NCBI RefSeq assembly: GCF_000374425.1
Contig: NZ_KB894367.1
Location: 42,809 to 106,808 of the forward strand
Source: Acinetobacter tjernbergiae DSM 14971 = CIP 107465
GTDB taxonomy: Bacteria > Pseudomonadota > Gammaproteobacteria > Pseudomonadales > Moraxellaceae
Direction of reading: 5' to 3'
Length of the DNA stretch: 64,000 bases
The notes under the pieces are model-generated. The model ran no database searches. It saw only the letters and a list, made by a program, of their open reading frames with translations, and was not told the origin of the DNA. Shown here one piece after another: positions 48,548 to 58,170 of the stretch (its first letter is position 1; every line of letters starts with the position of its first letter). The translations under genes and the position numbers were made by a program.

Positions 48548-50275
48548 TTAATTTTCCTCAAAATTACGTTGGTGCAGTTGATAATACATTCCATGTTTTG
48601 CAAGTAATTCAGTATGCGTACCCTGCTCGATAATTTGCCCTTTATCCATCACCACAATAAGATCGGCATTTTCCACTGTAGATAAACGGTGTGCAATTAC
48701 AATTGTCGTACGACCTTGCATCGCTTCATCAAAAGCTTGCTGGATAAAGTATTCAGATTCATTATCTAGCGCACTGGTTGCTTCATCTAAGATTAAGATT
48801 GGAGAATCTTTTAAGATTGCTCTCGCAATTGCAATACGTTGACGTTGACCACCTGAAAGGTTTAAACCTTGCGCACCAAGTATTGTGTCGTAGCCTTGTG
48901 GTAAATTCATAATAAAGTCATGGGCAAAAGCGGCTTTGGCTGCTGCAATCACTTTGTCATCACTCGAATCTTGTAACTGACCATAAGCAATATTATCGCG
49001 TACTGAACGATTAAAGAGCACAACCTGTTGATTGACTGTCGCAATTTGTGAACGCAGATAAGAAAGCTCAATCTCTTGTACCGCAATATCATCAAAATAA
49101 ATTTGACCTTCACTCAACTCTTGGAAACGTGGCAGCATATTGACCAATGAGGTTTTTCCTGCGCCAGATCGACCTACCAATGCAATGGTTTGACCAGCCT
49201 TAATATCTAAAGAAAAGTCTTTGATTGCGTGCGTACCATCGGTATAACGCAAATTTGCATGATCAAATCGAATATTCCCTTTCAGCACTGGTTTGAGTTG
49301 CCCATTATTTTCTTCTTCAGGTAAATCCAACAATTCAAATACTGAATGTGCTGCTGCTAAACCTCGTTGAAGCTTTTCATTAATATCAGTCAAATTCTTC
49401 ACTGGTTTTGAGATCAAACCTGCAGCTGTAATAAATGAGATAAACTCACCTGCTGAGGTATCACCCAAAACTTGTGGGCGCAATGCTAGCCAAAGAATAG
49501 TCGCCATCGCAATGGATAATAACAGCTGAATAATTGGGCTGTTAATATTCTGCACTACAACCATTTTCAATCCACGACGAAGATTTTCCTCAGAGGACTT
49601 ATAAAAGCGTTGTTGCTCAAAGGCTTCTCCCGTAAAGCTCTTAACAACCGAATTTCCATTAATCGTCTCTTGCACAACATGGTTCACATCACCCATGGTA
49701 TTTTGCACTTGAATCGATAATTTTCGCATTTTCTTAGACGCAATACGGACTAACAAACCAATAAATGGCATGAAAACCACGATACACAGCGTCAAACGCC
49801 AGTTTGTGTATAGTAAATAACTCAATAAACCAACAACAATCAAACCATCTTTAATCAAAGTTTGTAAAGATTCTGATGATGCAGCCGTTAACTGCTCAAC
49901 GTTATACATCAACTTTGCGCTGATATGACCTGCACTATTATCTAAATAATATTGCGCAGGTAGTCGTAGCAATTTAGCATAAACCTCCTGACGAATACTA
50001 AAGACTAAACTACGTGAAATAACCGCTGAAAAATATCCACCCAAAAACAAACCCAAACCACGGAAGAACATTAGTAAGACAATTAAGGCAGGAAACCAAT
50101 CAAGATTTTCACGGCTACCACTTTGAATTGCATCAATAATATACTTGAGCAACTTGGCAACAGAGACCTCTGTCGCTGCATTGATTCCAAAACCAAGTAA
50201 TATAAATAAGGCAACACCCCAATAAGATTTTAAATAACCTAATAGACGTACATAAACCTTAAAATCTTGATTCAC
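48548..50275 (-). CDS. msbA: Lipid A export ATP-binding/permease protein MsbA
   Basis: A 575-residue ABC half-transporter: six N-terminal membrane helices (residues 15-300), then a nucleotide-binding domain with Walker A GRSGAGKTS, signature LSGGQRQR, Walker B ILDEATSAL and H-loop VIAHRLST. It flips lipid A-core across the inner membrane. The start is a GTG overlapping the exbD stop (GTGA), which ties it to the exbBD genes. Confidence 0.94.
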   Translation of the reverse strand: MNQDFKVYVRLLGYLKSYWGVALFILLGFGINAATEVSVAKLLKYIIDAIQSGSRENLDWFPALIVLLMFFRGLGLFLGGYFSAVISRSLVFSIRQEVYAKLLRLPAQYYLDNSAGHISAKLMYNVEQLTAASSESLQTLIKDGLIVVGLLSYLLYTNWRLTLCIVVFMPFIGLLVRIASKKMRKLSIQVQNTMGDVNHVVQETINGNSVVKSFTGEAFEQQRFYKSSEENLRRGLKMVVVQNINSPIIQLLLSIAMATILWLALRPQVLGDTSAGEFISFITAAGLISKPVKNLTDINEKLQRGLAAAHSVFELLDLPEEENNGQLKPVLKGNIRFDHANLRYTDGTHAIKDFSLDIKAGQTIALVGRSGAGKTSLVNMLPRFQELSEGQIYFDDIAVQEIELSYLRSQIATVNQQVVLFNRSVRDNIAYGQLQDSSDDKVIAAAKAAFAHDFIMNLPQGYDTILGAQGLNLSGGQRQRIAIARAILKDSPILILDEATSALDNESEYFIQQAFDEAMQGRTTIVIAHRLSTVENADLIVVMDKGQIIEQGTHTELLAKHGMYYQLHQRNFEEN

Positions 50276-50700
50276 TCAGTAAAACCTCTAGTTGGAACTT
50301 TTGTACTAATATTTACGTTAACAAAGCCAAGCTGACCTGCTACATCCATTACACGAATCACATCTTCATGCTTTGCTTTCGCATCAGCTGCAATGATAAA
50401 CATAAAATCACGACGATCTTGTGCAGCTTGCTTAATTGCTGTACTCAAATCCGCACTATCTTTGGTTGATAATGCTTGACCATTCACAGAATAATGCCCC
50501 GTCGAGTCTACCATGATTTCAATTTTGTGATCGAATTGTTTAGGTGGAACACCTTGGGCATCAGGTAAAGTTAGATTTATACGGCTTTGCTGGCTAAAAG
50601 TCGTAGAGAGTAATAAAAACACCAAAATAAATAACATACAGTCAATCATTGGTGTCAAATTGATATGAATATCTTCGACTTGAGAACGCTTAAATTTCAT
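50272..50700 (-). CDS. exbD: ExbD/TolR-family biopolymer transport protein
   Basis: A 142-residue protein with one N-terminal membrane helix (INLTPMIDCMLFILVFLLLS) containing the conserved ion-path Asp in TPMID, then a periplasmic domain. With ExbB it forms a proton-driven motor that energises TonB or TolA-like partners. No tonB is adjacent. It lies between exbB and msbA with a 4-base overlap into msbA. Confidence 0.88.
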   Translation of the reverse strand: MKFKRSQVEDIHINLTPMIDCMLFILVFLLLSTTFSQQSRINLTLPDAQGVPPKQFDHKIEIMVDSTGHYSVNGQALSTKDSADLSTAIKQAAQDRRDFMFIIAADAKAKHEDVIRVMDVAGQLGFVNVNISTKVPTRGFTE

Positions 50701-50714
50701 AATGTCACCTATGC

Positions 50715-51344
50715 TCAGCTTGCACGGCGATGTTCTTGCACATGAGGTGCTTTTTTGTAGAAAAGTGCAGCATGAAATAATGTTGATTGCTGTTCTAATT
50801 CAGCAATATATTCATGCACAACACGTTGAAAATAACGATAAGCAATCATGGCAGGAATCGCAATCAGCATCCCAACAGCCGTAGTAATCAATGCTTTAGA
50901 GATACCAGGCATCATCATACTTGCATTTCCCGCTGAACCAATATCAATCACTAAAAACGACTCAATAATACCGAGTACTGTTCCTAGCAAGCCAAGCAAA
51001 GGTGCGATCGCACTCAAAGTACCTAAAAAGTTAATATTTTTTTCTAGATAGCTGATTTCTTGTGAGGCTGTTGCTTCCATTTGTGCACGCGCAAATTGCT
51101 CACCTTGATCTTGGTGGTCATAACCTGCTTTTAGAATACGACCTAAGGGGCTTTTTTTCGCTTCATCTTGTTCTAAAAATGAAACTACAGATTCAACATT
51201 TGAACCATGAACAAGCAACGCTTGCGGTAAAACTTGTGACCGTTTTAAACGAATATATCGCTCAATTGTAATCGCAACCGTAAAAATTGATGAAAGAATA
51301 AGGGGTAGCATTAACCAACCACCCGCTTTCACAAGTTCCCACAT
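50715..51344 (-). CDS. exbB: MotA/TolQ/ExbB proton channel family protein
   Basis: A 209-residue protein with three membrane segments: one near the N-terminus (GGWLMLPLILSSIFTVAITI) and two in the C-terminal half (LSAIAPLLGLLGTVLGIIESF and ALITTAVGMLIAIPAMIAYR), with the glycine-proline pattern of the MotA/TolQ/ExbB channel. The ATG at 51344 follows GGGGA; the upstream TTG is less likely. It pairs with exbD 14 bases downstream. Confidence 0.9.
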   Translation of the reverse strand: MWELVKAGGWLMLPLILSSIFTVAITIERYIRLKRSQVLPQALLVHGSNVESVVSFLEQDEAKKSPLGRILKAGYDHQDQGEQFARAQMEATASQEISYLEKNINFLGTLSAIAPLLGLLGTVLGIIESFLVIDIGSAGNASMMMPGISKALITTAVGMLIAIPAMIAYRYFQRVVHEYIAELEQQSTLFHAALFYKKAPHVQEHRRAS

Positions 51345-51391
51345 ATTATTCCCCAATAATATTTAAAATATAAAAGGATGTACCTTAAATA

Positions 51392-52279
51392 TTAGTTAGG
51401 TAAACAAATATTTAAGATTCCATCCAACTCATCCAATGAGTGATAATGAATGACCATTTTCCCTTTACCTTTCTGGTTATGGTCAATTTTCACATTTGCT
51501 CCAAAACGTTCTGATAATTTCTGGGTCAACTGTTCAATATCAGGAGAAACCTGTACCTTTTCCTTTTCAGGTTTTGGCTCACTCCACTCACGCACCAATT
51601 GCTCAGTCTGACGTACTGACAAGGCTTTTTCAATCACGATTTCCGCCACATCCATCTGGTCTTTTGCTTTCAAGGTTAGAATAGCGCGTGCATGCCCCAT
51701 ATCCAATTGACCTTGTTGCATTAAGTCTTTAATCGGATCAGGCAAACTTAACAAGCGTAGTAAATTGCTGACAGTGGTACGTGCTTTACCTACAGTATCC
51801 GCAATTTCTTGATGGCTCAAACCGAACTCATCATGAAAACGTTGCAAAGCAACTGCTTGATCAATTGGATTGAGATCTTGACGCTGAATATTTTCAATTA
51901 ACGCTAGTGCAATCGCAACTTGATCATTTAAATCTCGCACGATTGCAGGAATTTCCGTTAATCCTGCTAATTGCGCAGCACGCCAACGGCGTTCACCTGC
52001 AATAATTTCATAAGAATATTGTTCATCTTCGATAGGACGAATCACAATTGGTTGCATCACCCCGTGTTTCTCAATCGACGATGCAAGCTCTTGTAAGTCT
52101 TGTTCTTGGATAAAGCGACGTGGTTGATATTCACCACGTTTTAATAAATTGACATCAATTTGCTTGAGTTGACCATGATCCAAGGCTTGTGCTTCAAGTT
52201 GCAATTTTTCTTTTTGAATTGAACCCAATAGCGCATCTAAACCACGACCTTTAGCCAATCCGCGTTTTTTGATGCTCAT
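51392..52279 (-). CDS. parB: Chromosome partitioning protein ParB
   Basis: A 295-residue ParB/Spo0J protein: GRGLDALLG near the N-terminus, the CTPase/arginine motif EIIAGERRWRAAQLAGL, the HTH (LSHQEIADTVGKARTTVSNLLRLL) and a C-terminal dimer domain. It loads on parS sites near the replication origin. I found no parS-like 16-mer in this window. It overlaps parA by 4 bases. Confidence 0.95.
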   Translation of the reverse strand: MSIKKRGLAKGRGLDALLGSIQKEKLQLEAQALDHGQLKQIDVNLLKRGEYQPRRFIQEQDLQELASSIEKHGVMQPIVIRPIEDEQYSYEIIAGERRWRAAQLAGLTEIPAIVRDLNDQVAIALALIENIQRQDLNPIDQAVALQRFHDEFGLSHQEIADTVGKARTTVSNLLRLLSLPDPIKDLMQQGQLDMGHARAILTLKAKDQMDVAEIVIEKALSVRQTEQLVREWSEPKPEKEKVQVSPDIEQLTQKLSERFGANVKIDHNQKGKGKMVIHYHSLDELDGILNICLPN

Positions 52280-53058
52280 ATAGCACTTCCTTTTTTCACT
52301 TTACTTTTCTTCAACATTTCTGCGGCTAAATTCAAATATGCAACCGCACCTTTTGAACTTTTCTCAAAATAGATCACAGGCAAACCATGAGCTGGCGCTT
52401 CTGCTAAACGAATATTTCGAGGAATCACCGTTTCATATAACTTTTTACCAAAATACTGCTCTAACTCAGCCGACACATCACGCGTCAACGCATTTCGAGC
52501 ATCATACATGGTACGTAATACCCCAACAATTTCCAAGCTTGGATTGAGCGCTTTTTGTATACGATCAATCGTCTGAGTCAAGTCAGCCAAACCTTCCAAA
52601 GCATAGTATTCACACTGCATTGGGATAATTACACCATTAACCGCAGCCAAAGCATTCACTGTAATCAAACTCAAACTTGGTGCGCAGTCCACAATAATAT
52701 AATCAAAAGCTGAATCAACTTCTTGCAAGGCATTTTTAAGAATAAACTCACGCCCTTCTTGTTCAGCAATTGCAAGTTCCACACCCGCAAGCTCTCGGTT
52801 TGCACCTAGAACTTTATAACCAACTTCAGCTTTTTGAATCGCCGTTTCAATTGGCACTTCACCCAACAACACATCCGTAATCGAGTAAAGTAAATCATTC
52901 TTTTGAACGCCAGATCCCATAGTGGCATTACCTTGAGAATCCATATCAACCAATAAGACACGTTTCTTCAAAATCGCCAAAGAAGCAGCAAGATTAACGG
53001 CTGTTGTGGTTTTTCCCACGCCACCTTTTTGATTTGCAATCGCAATAATTTGAGCCAT
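52276..53058 (-). CDS. parA: Chromosome partitioning ATPase ParA (Soj)
   Basis: A 260-residue deviant Walker A ATPase with IANQKGGVGKTTTAVNLA at the N-terminus and VDMDSQGNATMG and DYIIVDCAPSLSLIT for the rest of the site. There is no N-terminal HTH, so it is of the chromosomal type. It acts with ParB in origin segregation. It lies 18 bases after rsmG in the usual rsmG-parA-parB order. Confidence 0.95.
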   Translation of the reverse strand: MAQIIAIANQKGGVGKTTTAVNLAASLAILKKRVLLVDMDSQGNATMGSGVQKNDLLYSITDVLLGEVPIETAIQKAEVGYKVLGANRELAGVELAIAEQEGREFILKNALQEVDSAFDYIIVDCAPSLSLITVNALAAVNGVIIPMQCEYYALEGLADLTQTIDRIQKALNPSLEIVGVLRTMYDARNALTRDVSAELEQYFGKKLYETVIPRNIRLAEAPAHGLPVIYFEKSSKGAVAYLNLAAEMLKKSKVKKGSAI

Positions 53059-53076
53059 GATTACCCTTAATATTTT

Positions 53077-53712
53077 TTATTGAATTCGTTGAAGTAAAAG
53101 TAAATGACGTTGTTCATCTAATCGTGGTACACGCAGCTCTATCACTTTGCATGCATACTGGTCTTTCATCTGTTCCATTTCATCAACTGGAATCAAGCCC
53201 TTCATTGCAGCAATAATACTTTGCTCATGCATATAAGGTTGCGCCGCATCAACAAAATCAGTTAATGATGCAAATGCTCGACTTGTAATGACATCAAACT
53301 GACCAAGTTCACCAATCGTGTCTTCATTTTCTACACGTGTTTGAACTGCAACAACATTATTCAATTTTAAATCGGCGATAAATTGCTTTAAAAAGCGAAT
53401 TTTTTTCCCATTTGAATCCAATAGCACACAAGAACGTTCTGGTTGGCATAATGCAATGATCATGCCGGGCATTCCACCGCCCGTACCAACATCCAATAAT
53501 CGCCCTTGTGGTAAATCATTTAAGATACTTAAACTATCTAACAAATGTTTAACCAACATTTCTTTTGGATCGCGAATTGCGGTCAAGTTGTATGCTTTGT
53601 TCCACAGCACTAGAGCATCTTGATATTTCAATAGTAGTGTTAGTGCTTCTTCACTCAGGTTTAAACCTAAAGCCTGACTACCTTGCTTTAATTCTTGAAA
53701 AAAAGGATGCAT
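53077..53712 (-). CDS. rsmG: 16S rRNA (guanine527-N7)-methyltransferase RsmG
   Basis: A GidB-family SAM methyltransferase of 211 residues. NKAYNLTAIRDPKEMLVKHL leads the fold, GRLLDVGTGGGMPG is the SAM motif and VITSRAFASL the conserved catalytic-side segment. It methylates G527 of 16S rRNA; loss gives low-level streptomycin resistance in other bacteria. The ATG at 53712 is used; an open extension to 53766 has no support. Confidence 0.94.
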   Translation of the reverse strand: MHPFFQELKQGSQALGLNLSEEALTLLLKYQDALVLWNKAYNLTAIRDPKEMLVKHLLDSLSILNDLPQGRLLDVGTGGGMPGMIIALCQPERSCVLLDSNGKKIRFLKQFIADLKLNNVVAVQTRVENEDTIGELGQFDVITSRAFASLTDFVDAAQPYMHEQSIIAAMKGLIPVDEMEQMKDQYACKVIELRVPRLDEQRHLLLLQRIQ

Positions 53713-53883
53713 AACAGTGCAACATCTCGATAAACTTGCCGTGCAGTATACCGATTTCTGATACAAGGCACAGTAGGACTTGTTGAACGATTATGCAGTT
53801 AAACATTTACAAACATGATAAACTGCATAATCCATTAGGTTTTTCGTCTTTTCTTATGCAAATCAAAGATAGACAAAGCATTT

Positions 53884-54573
53884 TTATAAAAACACACCTT
53901 GTATAATTTGTTGATCAAGCTGCTCCAAACGCTCTGGAGTGCCAACATCCACCCAGACCCCTTGTAATTTTTCAGCAGAGACTTGCTGTTGTTGCATCGC
54001 TTGTTTAAGCAAGGGTGCTAAAGGTCGCTTACCATTTTCTAAACCAGCAAACATTTTGGGTGCTAAAACCGCAACCCCACTATAGGTCAAAGCTTCACCT
54101 AACTGTGCTTGCTCAAAAGTACAAGCCAAACCATTCACAAGGATAAAATCACCTTTCAAATGTTGTGGGGGGTTATCAACCAACACCAGATGTGCCTGTT
54201 TGTCACCCAACTCGACATTTAACAAGGGAGCGAAATCCATTGTGGTCCAAACATCACCATTCACCAAAATAAAGGGTTCATCACCCAATAATGGTAGTGC
54301 ATTGACAATCCCACCTGCGGTTTCAAGCCCTTCACCTTCGTGCGACCATAAAATCGTCACACCGAATTGAGAGCCATCACCCAAAGCAGTTGCCAGTTTC
54401 TCACCTAACCAAGCGGTATTGATGACAATCTCGGTAACACCTATCTGTTGCAGCTTTTCAATATGCCAAACAATCAGGGGCTTTCCACCTACTTCAAGTA
54501 AAGGCTTAGGCGTATGCAACGTTAAAGGTCGCATACGATTTCCTAGACCTGCTGCAAGAATCATGGCTTTCAT
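53884..54573 (-). CDS. murU: N-acetylmuramate alpha-1-phosphate uridylyltransferase
   Basis: A 229-residue sugar nucleotidyltransferase with MILAAGLGNRMRPLTLHTPK and PLLEVGGKPLI at the N-terminus and FILVNGDVWT for metal binding. Beside amgK, it fits MurU, which makes UDP-MurNAc from MurNAc-1-phosphate in the peptidoglycan recycling route that bypasses MurA and so lowers fosfomycin sensitivity in Pseudomonas. The start shares one base with the amgK stop (TAATG). Confidence 0.9.
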   Translation of the reverse strand: MKAMILAAGLGNRMRPLTLHTPKPLLEVGGKPLIVWHIEKLQQIGVTEIVINTAWLGEKLATALGDGSQFGVTILWSHEGEGLETAGGIVNALPLLGDEPFILVNGDVWTTMDFAPLLNVELGDKQAHLVLVDNPPQHLKGDFILVNGLACTFEQAQLGEALTYSGVAVLAPKMFAGLENGKRPLAPLLKQAMQQQQVSAEKLQGVWVDVGTPERLEQLDQQIIQGVFL

Positions 54574-55592
54574 TATGCAACGACCTCATATTCACCATAT
54601 TTAGCGATGAATTTTGGCATCACAACATCATGCACAAATTGCATAAAATCATTAAGCTCAGTATAAGTTTGGCTTTCTTCAAGTAAGTACCACATCACAC
54701 GTGGTAAATCTTTTAAATAACCTGATTTGCCATCACGCTCAAACAGGCGCACAAAAATACCGAGAATCTTGAGGTGGCGTTGAATTGCCATAAAATCAGC
54801 ATCACGCTTGAATTGCTCAAAGCTACGATTTTCTTTTGCAGTCGCAGGTAACAAGTTATAGAACACCTCGAACCACCCATAGACTCGTGCAGCATTCCAT
54901 TGCACATACGCATCACGTGTAATCGAAATCAGATCATAGGTATCAGCACCAATCACTGCATCTTGAAAATCAATCACGCCAAGAACCTGTTCATTCTCGA
55001 TTTTCATCAAATTACGACTATGATAATCACGATGTACAATGACTTGTGGCTGATTGATTGCCTCAATCGCAAGGAAATCAAAAGCCTGTTCAATCGTTTC
55101 CAACTGCTGCTCTGTCGGCTGAATCTCTAATGACGGCAACATCCATTCGGTTAGCAGACGCATTTCTGTCATCAACTTTTCATAGGAATATGCTGGCAAC
55201 TGTTGATGTACGTCGATCTGCTGTAAGTCAATCAACTGCTTGAAGCTTTGTGCATAATATTGATCAACAGTGTCATCATTTAATAAAGTTGATAATACGA
55301 CATCACCAAAGTCTTCTAACAACAACAAACCGAGTGATAGATCTTTGGCAACAATATGCGGTACACGCACACCATTTTGATCAAAGAACTCATCAATCTC
55401 TACAAATGGGACGCAATCTTCTTTTTCAGGTGGCGCATCCATGAGCATATATGTTTTGTTTTGTAACTTAATTCGGGCATAGCGACGAAAGCTCGCATCT
55501 CCAGCCAAAAAATTGATCTCAAATTGATCGGTTTGGAGAGTAGCTTGAAGCCAAGTTTGTATCAATTGTTCGCGTTGTGTATTCATTTGCAA
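54573..55592 (-). CDS. amgK: N-acetylmuramate/N-acetylglucosamine kinase
   Basis: A 339-residue aminoglycoside-phosphotransferase-fold kinase with VIVHRDYHSRNLM (catalytic loop) and LGVIDFQDAVIG (metal-binding DFG equivalent). AmgK phosphorylates the anomeric position of MurNAc or GlcNAc, and MurU then uses the product. The two genes are translationally coupled. They diverge from lptD across about 110 bases. An internal ATG two codons in (55586) is an equally good start. Confidence 0.88.
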   Translation of the reverse strand: MQMNTQREQLIQTWLQATLQTDQFEINFLAGDASFRRYARIKLQNKTYMLMDAPPEKEDCVPFVEIDEFFDQNGVRVPHIVAKDLSLGLLLLEDFGDVVLSTLLNDDTVDQYYAQSFKQLIDLQQIDVHQQLPAYSYEKLMTEMRLLTEWMLPSLEIQPTEQQLETIEQAFDFLAIEAINQPQVIVHRDYHSRNLMKIENEQVLGVIDFQDAVIGADTYDLISITRDAYVQWNAARVYGWFEVFYNLLPATAKENRSFEQFKRDADFMAIQRHLKILGIFVRLFERDGKSGYLKDLPRVMWYLLEESQTYTELNDFMQFVHDVVMPKFIAKYGEYEVVA

Positions 55593-55704
55593 TAAAATCT
55601 AAAACTAGCTGAGATTTTGAAAGCTTAAGTGTAGCCACTTATCAACTTTTTCTCTATGATGCGACAATAATTAATTGTGAATTAGCGTACTGGTTAATGA
55701 GACA

Positions 55705-58170
55705 ATGAAACATCAGTTTAAATTTAATCCTTTAGCAACAGCTATTTTAACACTCTTGTGTGGCGGCTCGATTCAATCCAGTTTCGCAGCGCAGGCTGAT
55801 GTTGTCTCTACGCTTGACAATAAACAGCTCAAAGCAGCCATTCAAAAAGATCAAGTGCAAGAAAACTATCCTGGCGAGAAGTTTTTTCAGCAATATTATG
55901 TTGATAAATCTGCACCAGAAGCACAATTACGCGACAATCGCTATTTGAGCTCCTCTTTTTGTCAGGGAACATGGGTCACACCAATCAATCCTGAAACAAA
56001 GGCAAGTCATTCAAATACAACGACCTCTGTGATTACCGCAGATTATGGGCATTACAACCCTACTGGCGATTCTGTTCTACAAGGTAATGTCATCATTGAC
56101 CAAGAGGGTCGAACGATTCGTGCAGATCAAGTCACGATTGATCCAACACAAACACATGCCAAAGCTCAAGGGCACGTCCAACTTGCTCAATCAGGGTTAC
56201 TTACCCAAAGTGATCATATTGACTATAATTTAAAAACCCAAACAGGCGATTTAAATAATAGTTTCTATATTTCTGAACAGCAGCATGCACATGGACACGC
56301 AAGTCAGATTAAACGTCAGAATGAAAATCTAATTGTACTGAAAGATGCAAGTTATACCGCTTGTCCGCCTGATCAAAAACCTGCTTGGAAAATACAAGCC
56401 AAACAAATTGAACTGGATCAAGCTTCTGGTCGTGGTGTCACTCGTGGAACCAAACTTTATGTCAAAGACGTTCCCGTCCTAGCAGTACCTTATTTCAATT
56501 TTCCCATTGATGACCGTCGTACAACAGGTTTATTAAGCCCAAATTTTGGCTATAGCAACGATGGTGGTGCCCAACTTACGACACCCGTCTATCTTAATCT
56601 TGCGCCGAATTATGACCTGACACTCACGCCAAGTTATATGAGTCAACGTGGTGCAAAATTAGATGCAGAATTTCGCTATATGACCGAAGATTTTGGTTCT
56701 GGTCGTATTTGGGGTGGTTATTTACCCACAGATAACCATTATGACGATAAAAATCGAAGCGATTTACATTTTATTCACAATTGGAAAATCAACAATCAGT
56801 GGTCAACCGATTTAGAATATAATTACGCATCGGATAAAGATTACTTTGCTGACTTTAATAACAATCCGAATACGCGAACAGACCTTAACTTACGTCGTGC
56901 TTGGGAACTCAATTATCGCAATGGTATCCCCGGGCTTAAGGCACAGTTAAAAGTTGAAGACTTTCAGACGCTTGATCAAAAAATTCTAGACGCAGACAAG
57001 CCTTATGCCCGTCTTCCACAGTTTTTATTAAATTATGTTGGCGGTGACCCTCAAGGTCTACAATATGAGTTTAATAATGATACTGCCTACTTTAAAAAAT
57101 CAATTAACGATCAATCCGCATTAGAGTCTAGTGGTACACGTATTTACAACCAATTTGCTGTGCGCTACAACTACCTAACACCATCTTGGTTCTATGCCGT
57201 TCCTGAAATATCGATCAGAAGTATTAACACCTTTTACGATCAAGACTCAAAAGAAGGACGTGGGCTATCTACATCTGATGATTTAGAAAAATCAGTTGCT
57301 GTCCCTCAATTCACCATTGCAACAGGCATAACTTTCGAAAAAGAGGGTAAATACTTACAAAGTATTTCACCACGTGCTTTTTATGCTTATTCTCCCTACA
57401 AAAATCAAGATGATCATCCAAACTTTGATTCCACAACAGCATCAATTAATTATGATCAGCTATTCAATCCATATCGCTTCTACGGACATGACCGTTTAGA
57501 TGATAATAACTTCTTATCACTCGGTGTAACCTACAGTCTACTAGATACTGAAGGTTTAGAACGGATTAAAGCCAGTGTCGGGCAAAGTTATTATTTTAGC
57601 GATCGACGTGTAACACTCAACCAACAACCTGACGAATTTGACACCCAACGTCGTACAGGGCCAATTGTGAACATATCAAGTCAACTCAATCAGAACTTCA
57701 CCCTTGCGGCTAATTCAGCATGGATGTCAAATGGTGATAATGCTCAACGAGACTTCCAAGCTTACTATGTAGGCGACACAGGAAAGCTATACAATTTGGG
57801 TTACTTCTATCGTAAAAATATTCCTGATCGTCAAAGCTCTTACGATCAGGCTGTTGCATCCTTTATACAACCAGTAAAAGACAATTGGCGTATTATGGGC
57901 CATGCTCAATATGACCTGGATAACAACCTAATGCGTGAATATTTACTTGGTGTTAATTATGAGTCTTGTTGTTGGGCTGTTTCAGTATATGGTCGTTCTT
58001 ACTATAATGATTTAGATGATCCAAACTCATCTGATGTCCATAGAAAACGTGCTGTCATGGCTGAATTTACACTTAAAGGTCTCGGTGCTTTAAACAACAA
58101 ACTCGCTTCTCTTCTTGAAAATAGAGTTTTAGGTTTCAACAAAATTAATCAATCTTGGACACAACGTTAA
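55705..58170 (+). CDS. lptD: LPS-assembly protein LptD
   Basis: An outer-membrane barrel of 821 residues that inserts lipooligosaccharide into the outer leaflet. A signal peptide ends near QSSFAA. The OstA jellyroll domain follows (VLQGNVIIDQEGRTIRADQV; TGDLNNSFYI), and then a large C-terminal barrel. Cysteines expected for the two long-range disulfides are present: one in SSFCQGTW, one in TACPPDQ, and the CC pair at about 755-756. It overlaps surA by one base (TAATG), so it is cotranscribed with its own chaperone. Confidence 0.94.
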   Translation: MKHQFKFNPLATAILTLLCGGSIQSSFAAQADVVSTLDNKQLKAAIQKDQVQENYPGEKFFQQYYVDKSAPEAQLRDNRYLSSSFCQGTWVTPINPETKASHSNTTTSVITADYGHYNPTGDSVLQGNVIIDQEGRTIRADQVTIDPTQTHAKAQGHVQLAQSGLLTQSDHIDYNLKTQTGDLNNSFYISEQQHAHGHASQIKRQNENLIVLKDASYTACPPDQKPAWKIQAKQIELDQASGRGVTRGTKLYVKDVPVLAVPYFNFPIDDRRTTGLLSPNFGYSNDGGAQLTTPVYLNLAPNYDLTLTPSYMSQRGAKLDAEFRYMTEDFGSGRIWGGYLPTDNHYDDKNRSDLHFIHNWKINNQWSTDLEYNYASDKDYFADFNNNPNTRTDLNLRRAWELNYRNGIPGLKAQLKVEDFQTLDQKILDADKPYARLPQFLLNYVGGDPQGLQYEFNNDTAYFKKSINDQSALESSGTRIYNQFAVRYNYLTPSWFYAVPEISIRSINTFYDQDSKEGRGLSTSDDLEKSVAVPQFTIATGITFEKEGKYLQSISPRAFYAYSPYKNQDDHPNFDSTTASINYDQLFNPYRFYGHDRLDDNNFLSLGVTYSLLDTEGLERIKASVGQSYYFSDRRVTLNQQPDEFDTQRRTGPIVNISSQLNQNFTLAANSAWMSNGDNAQRDFQAYYVGDTGKLYNLGYFYRKNIPDRQSSYDQAVASFIQPVKDNWRIMGHAQYDLDNNLMREYLLGVNYESCCWAVSVYGRSYYNDLDDPNSSDVHRKRAVMAEFTLKGLGALNNKLASLLENRVLGFNKINQSWTQR

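Noticed and set aside
51392..53712. parS sites near parAB
   Set aside because: I looked for a 16-bp Spo0J-type palindrome of the TGTTTCACGTGAAACA kind here and elsewhere in the window and saw none.
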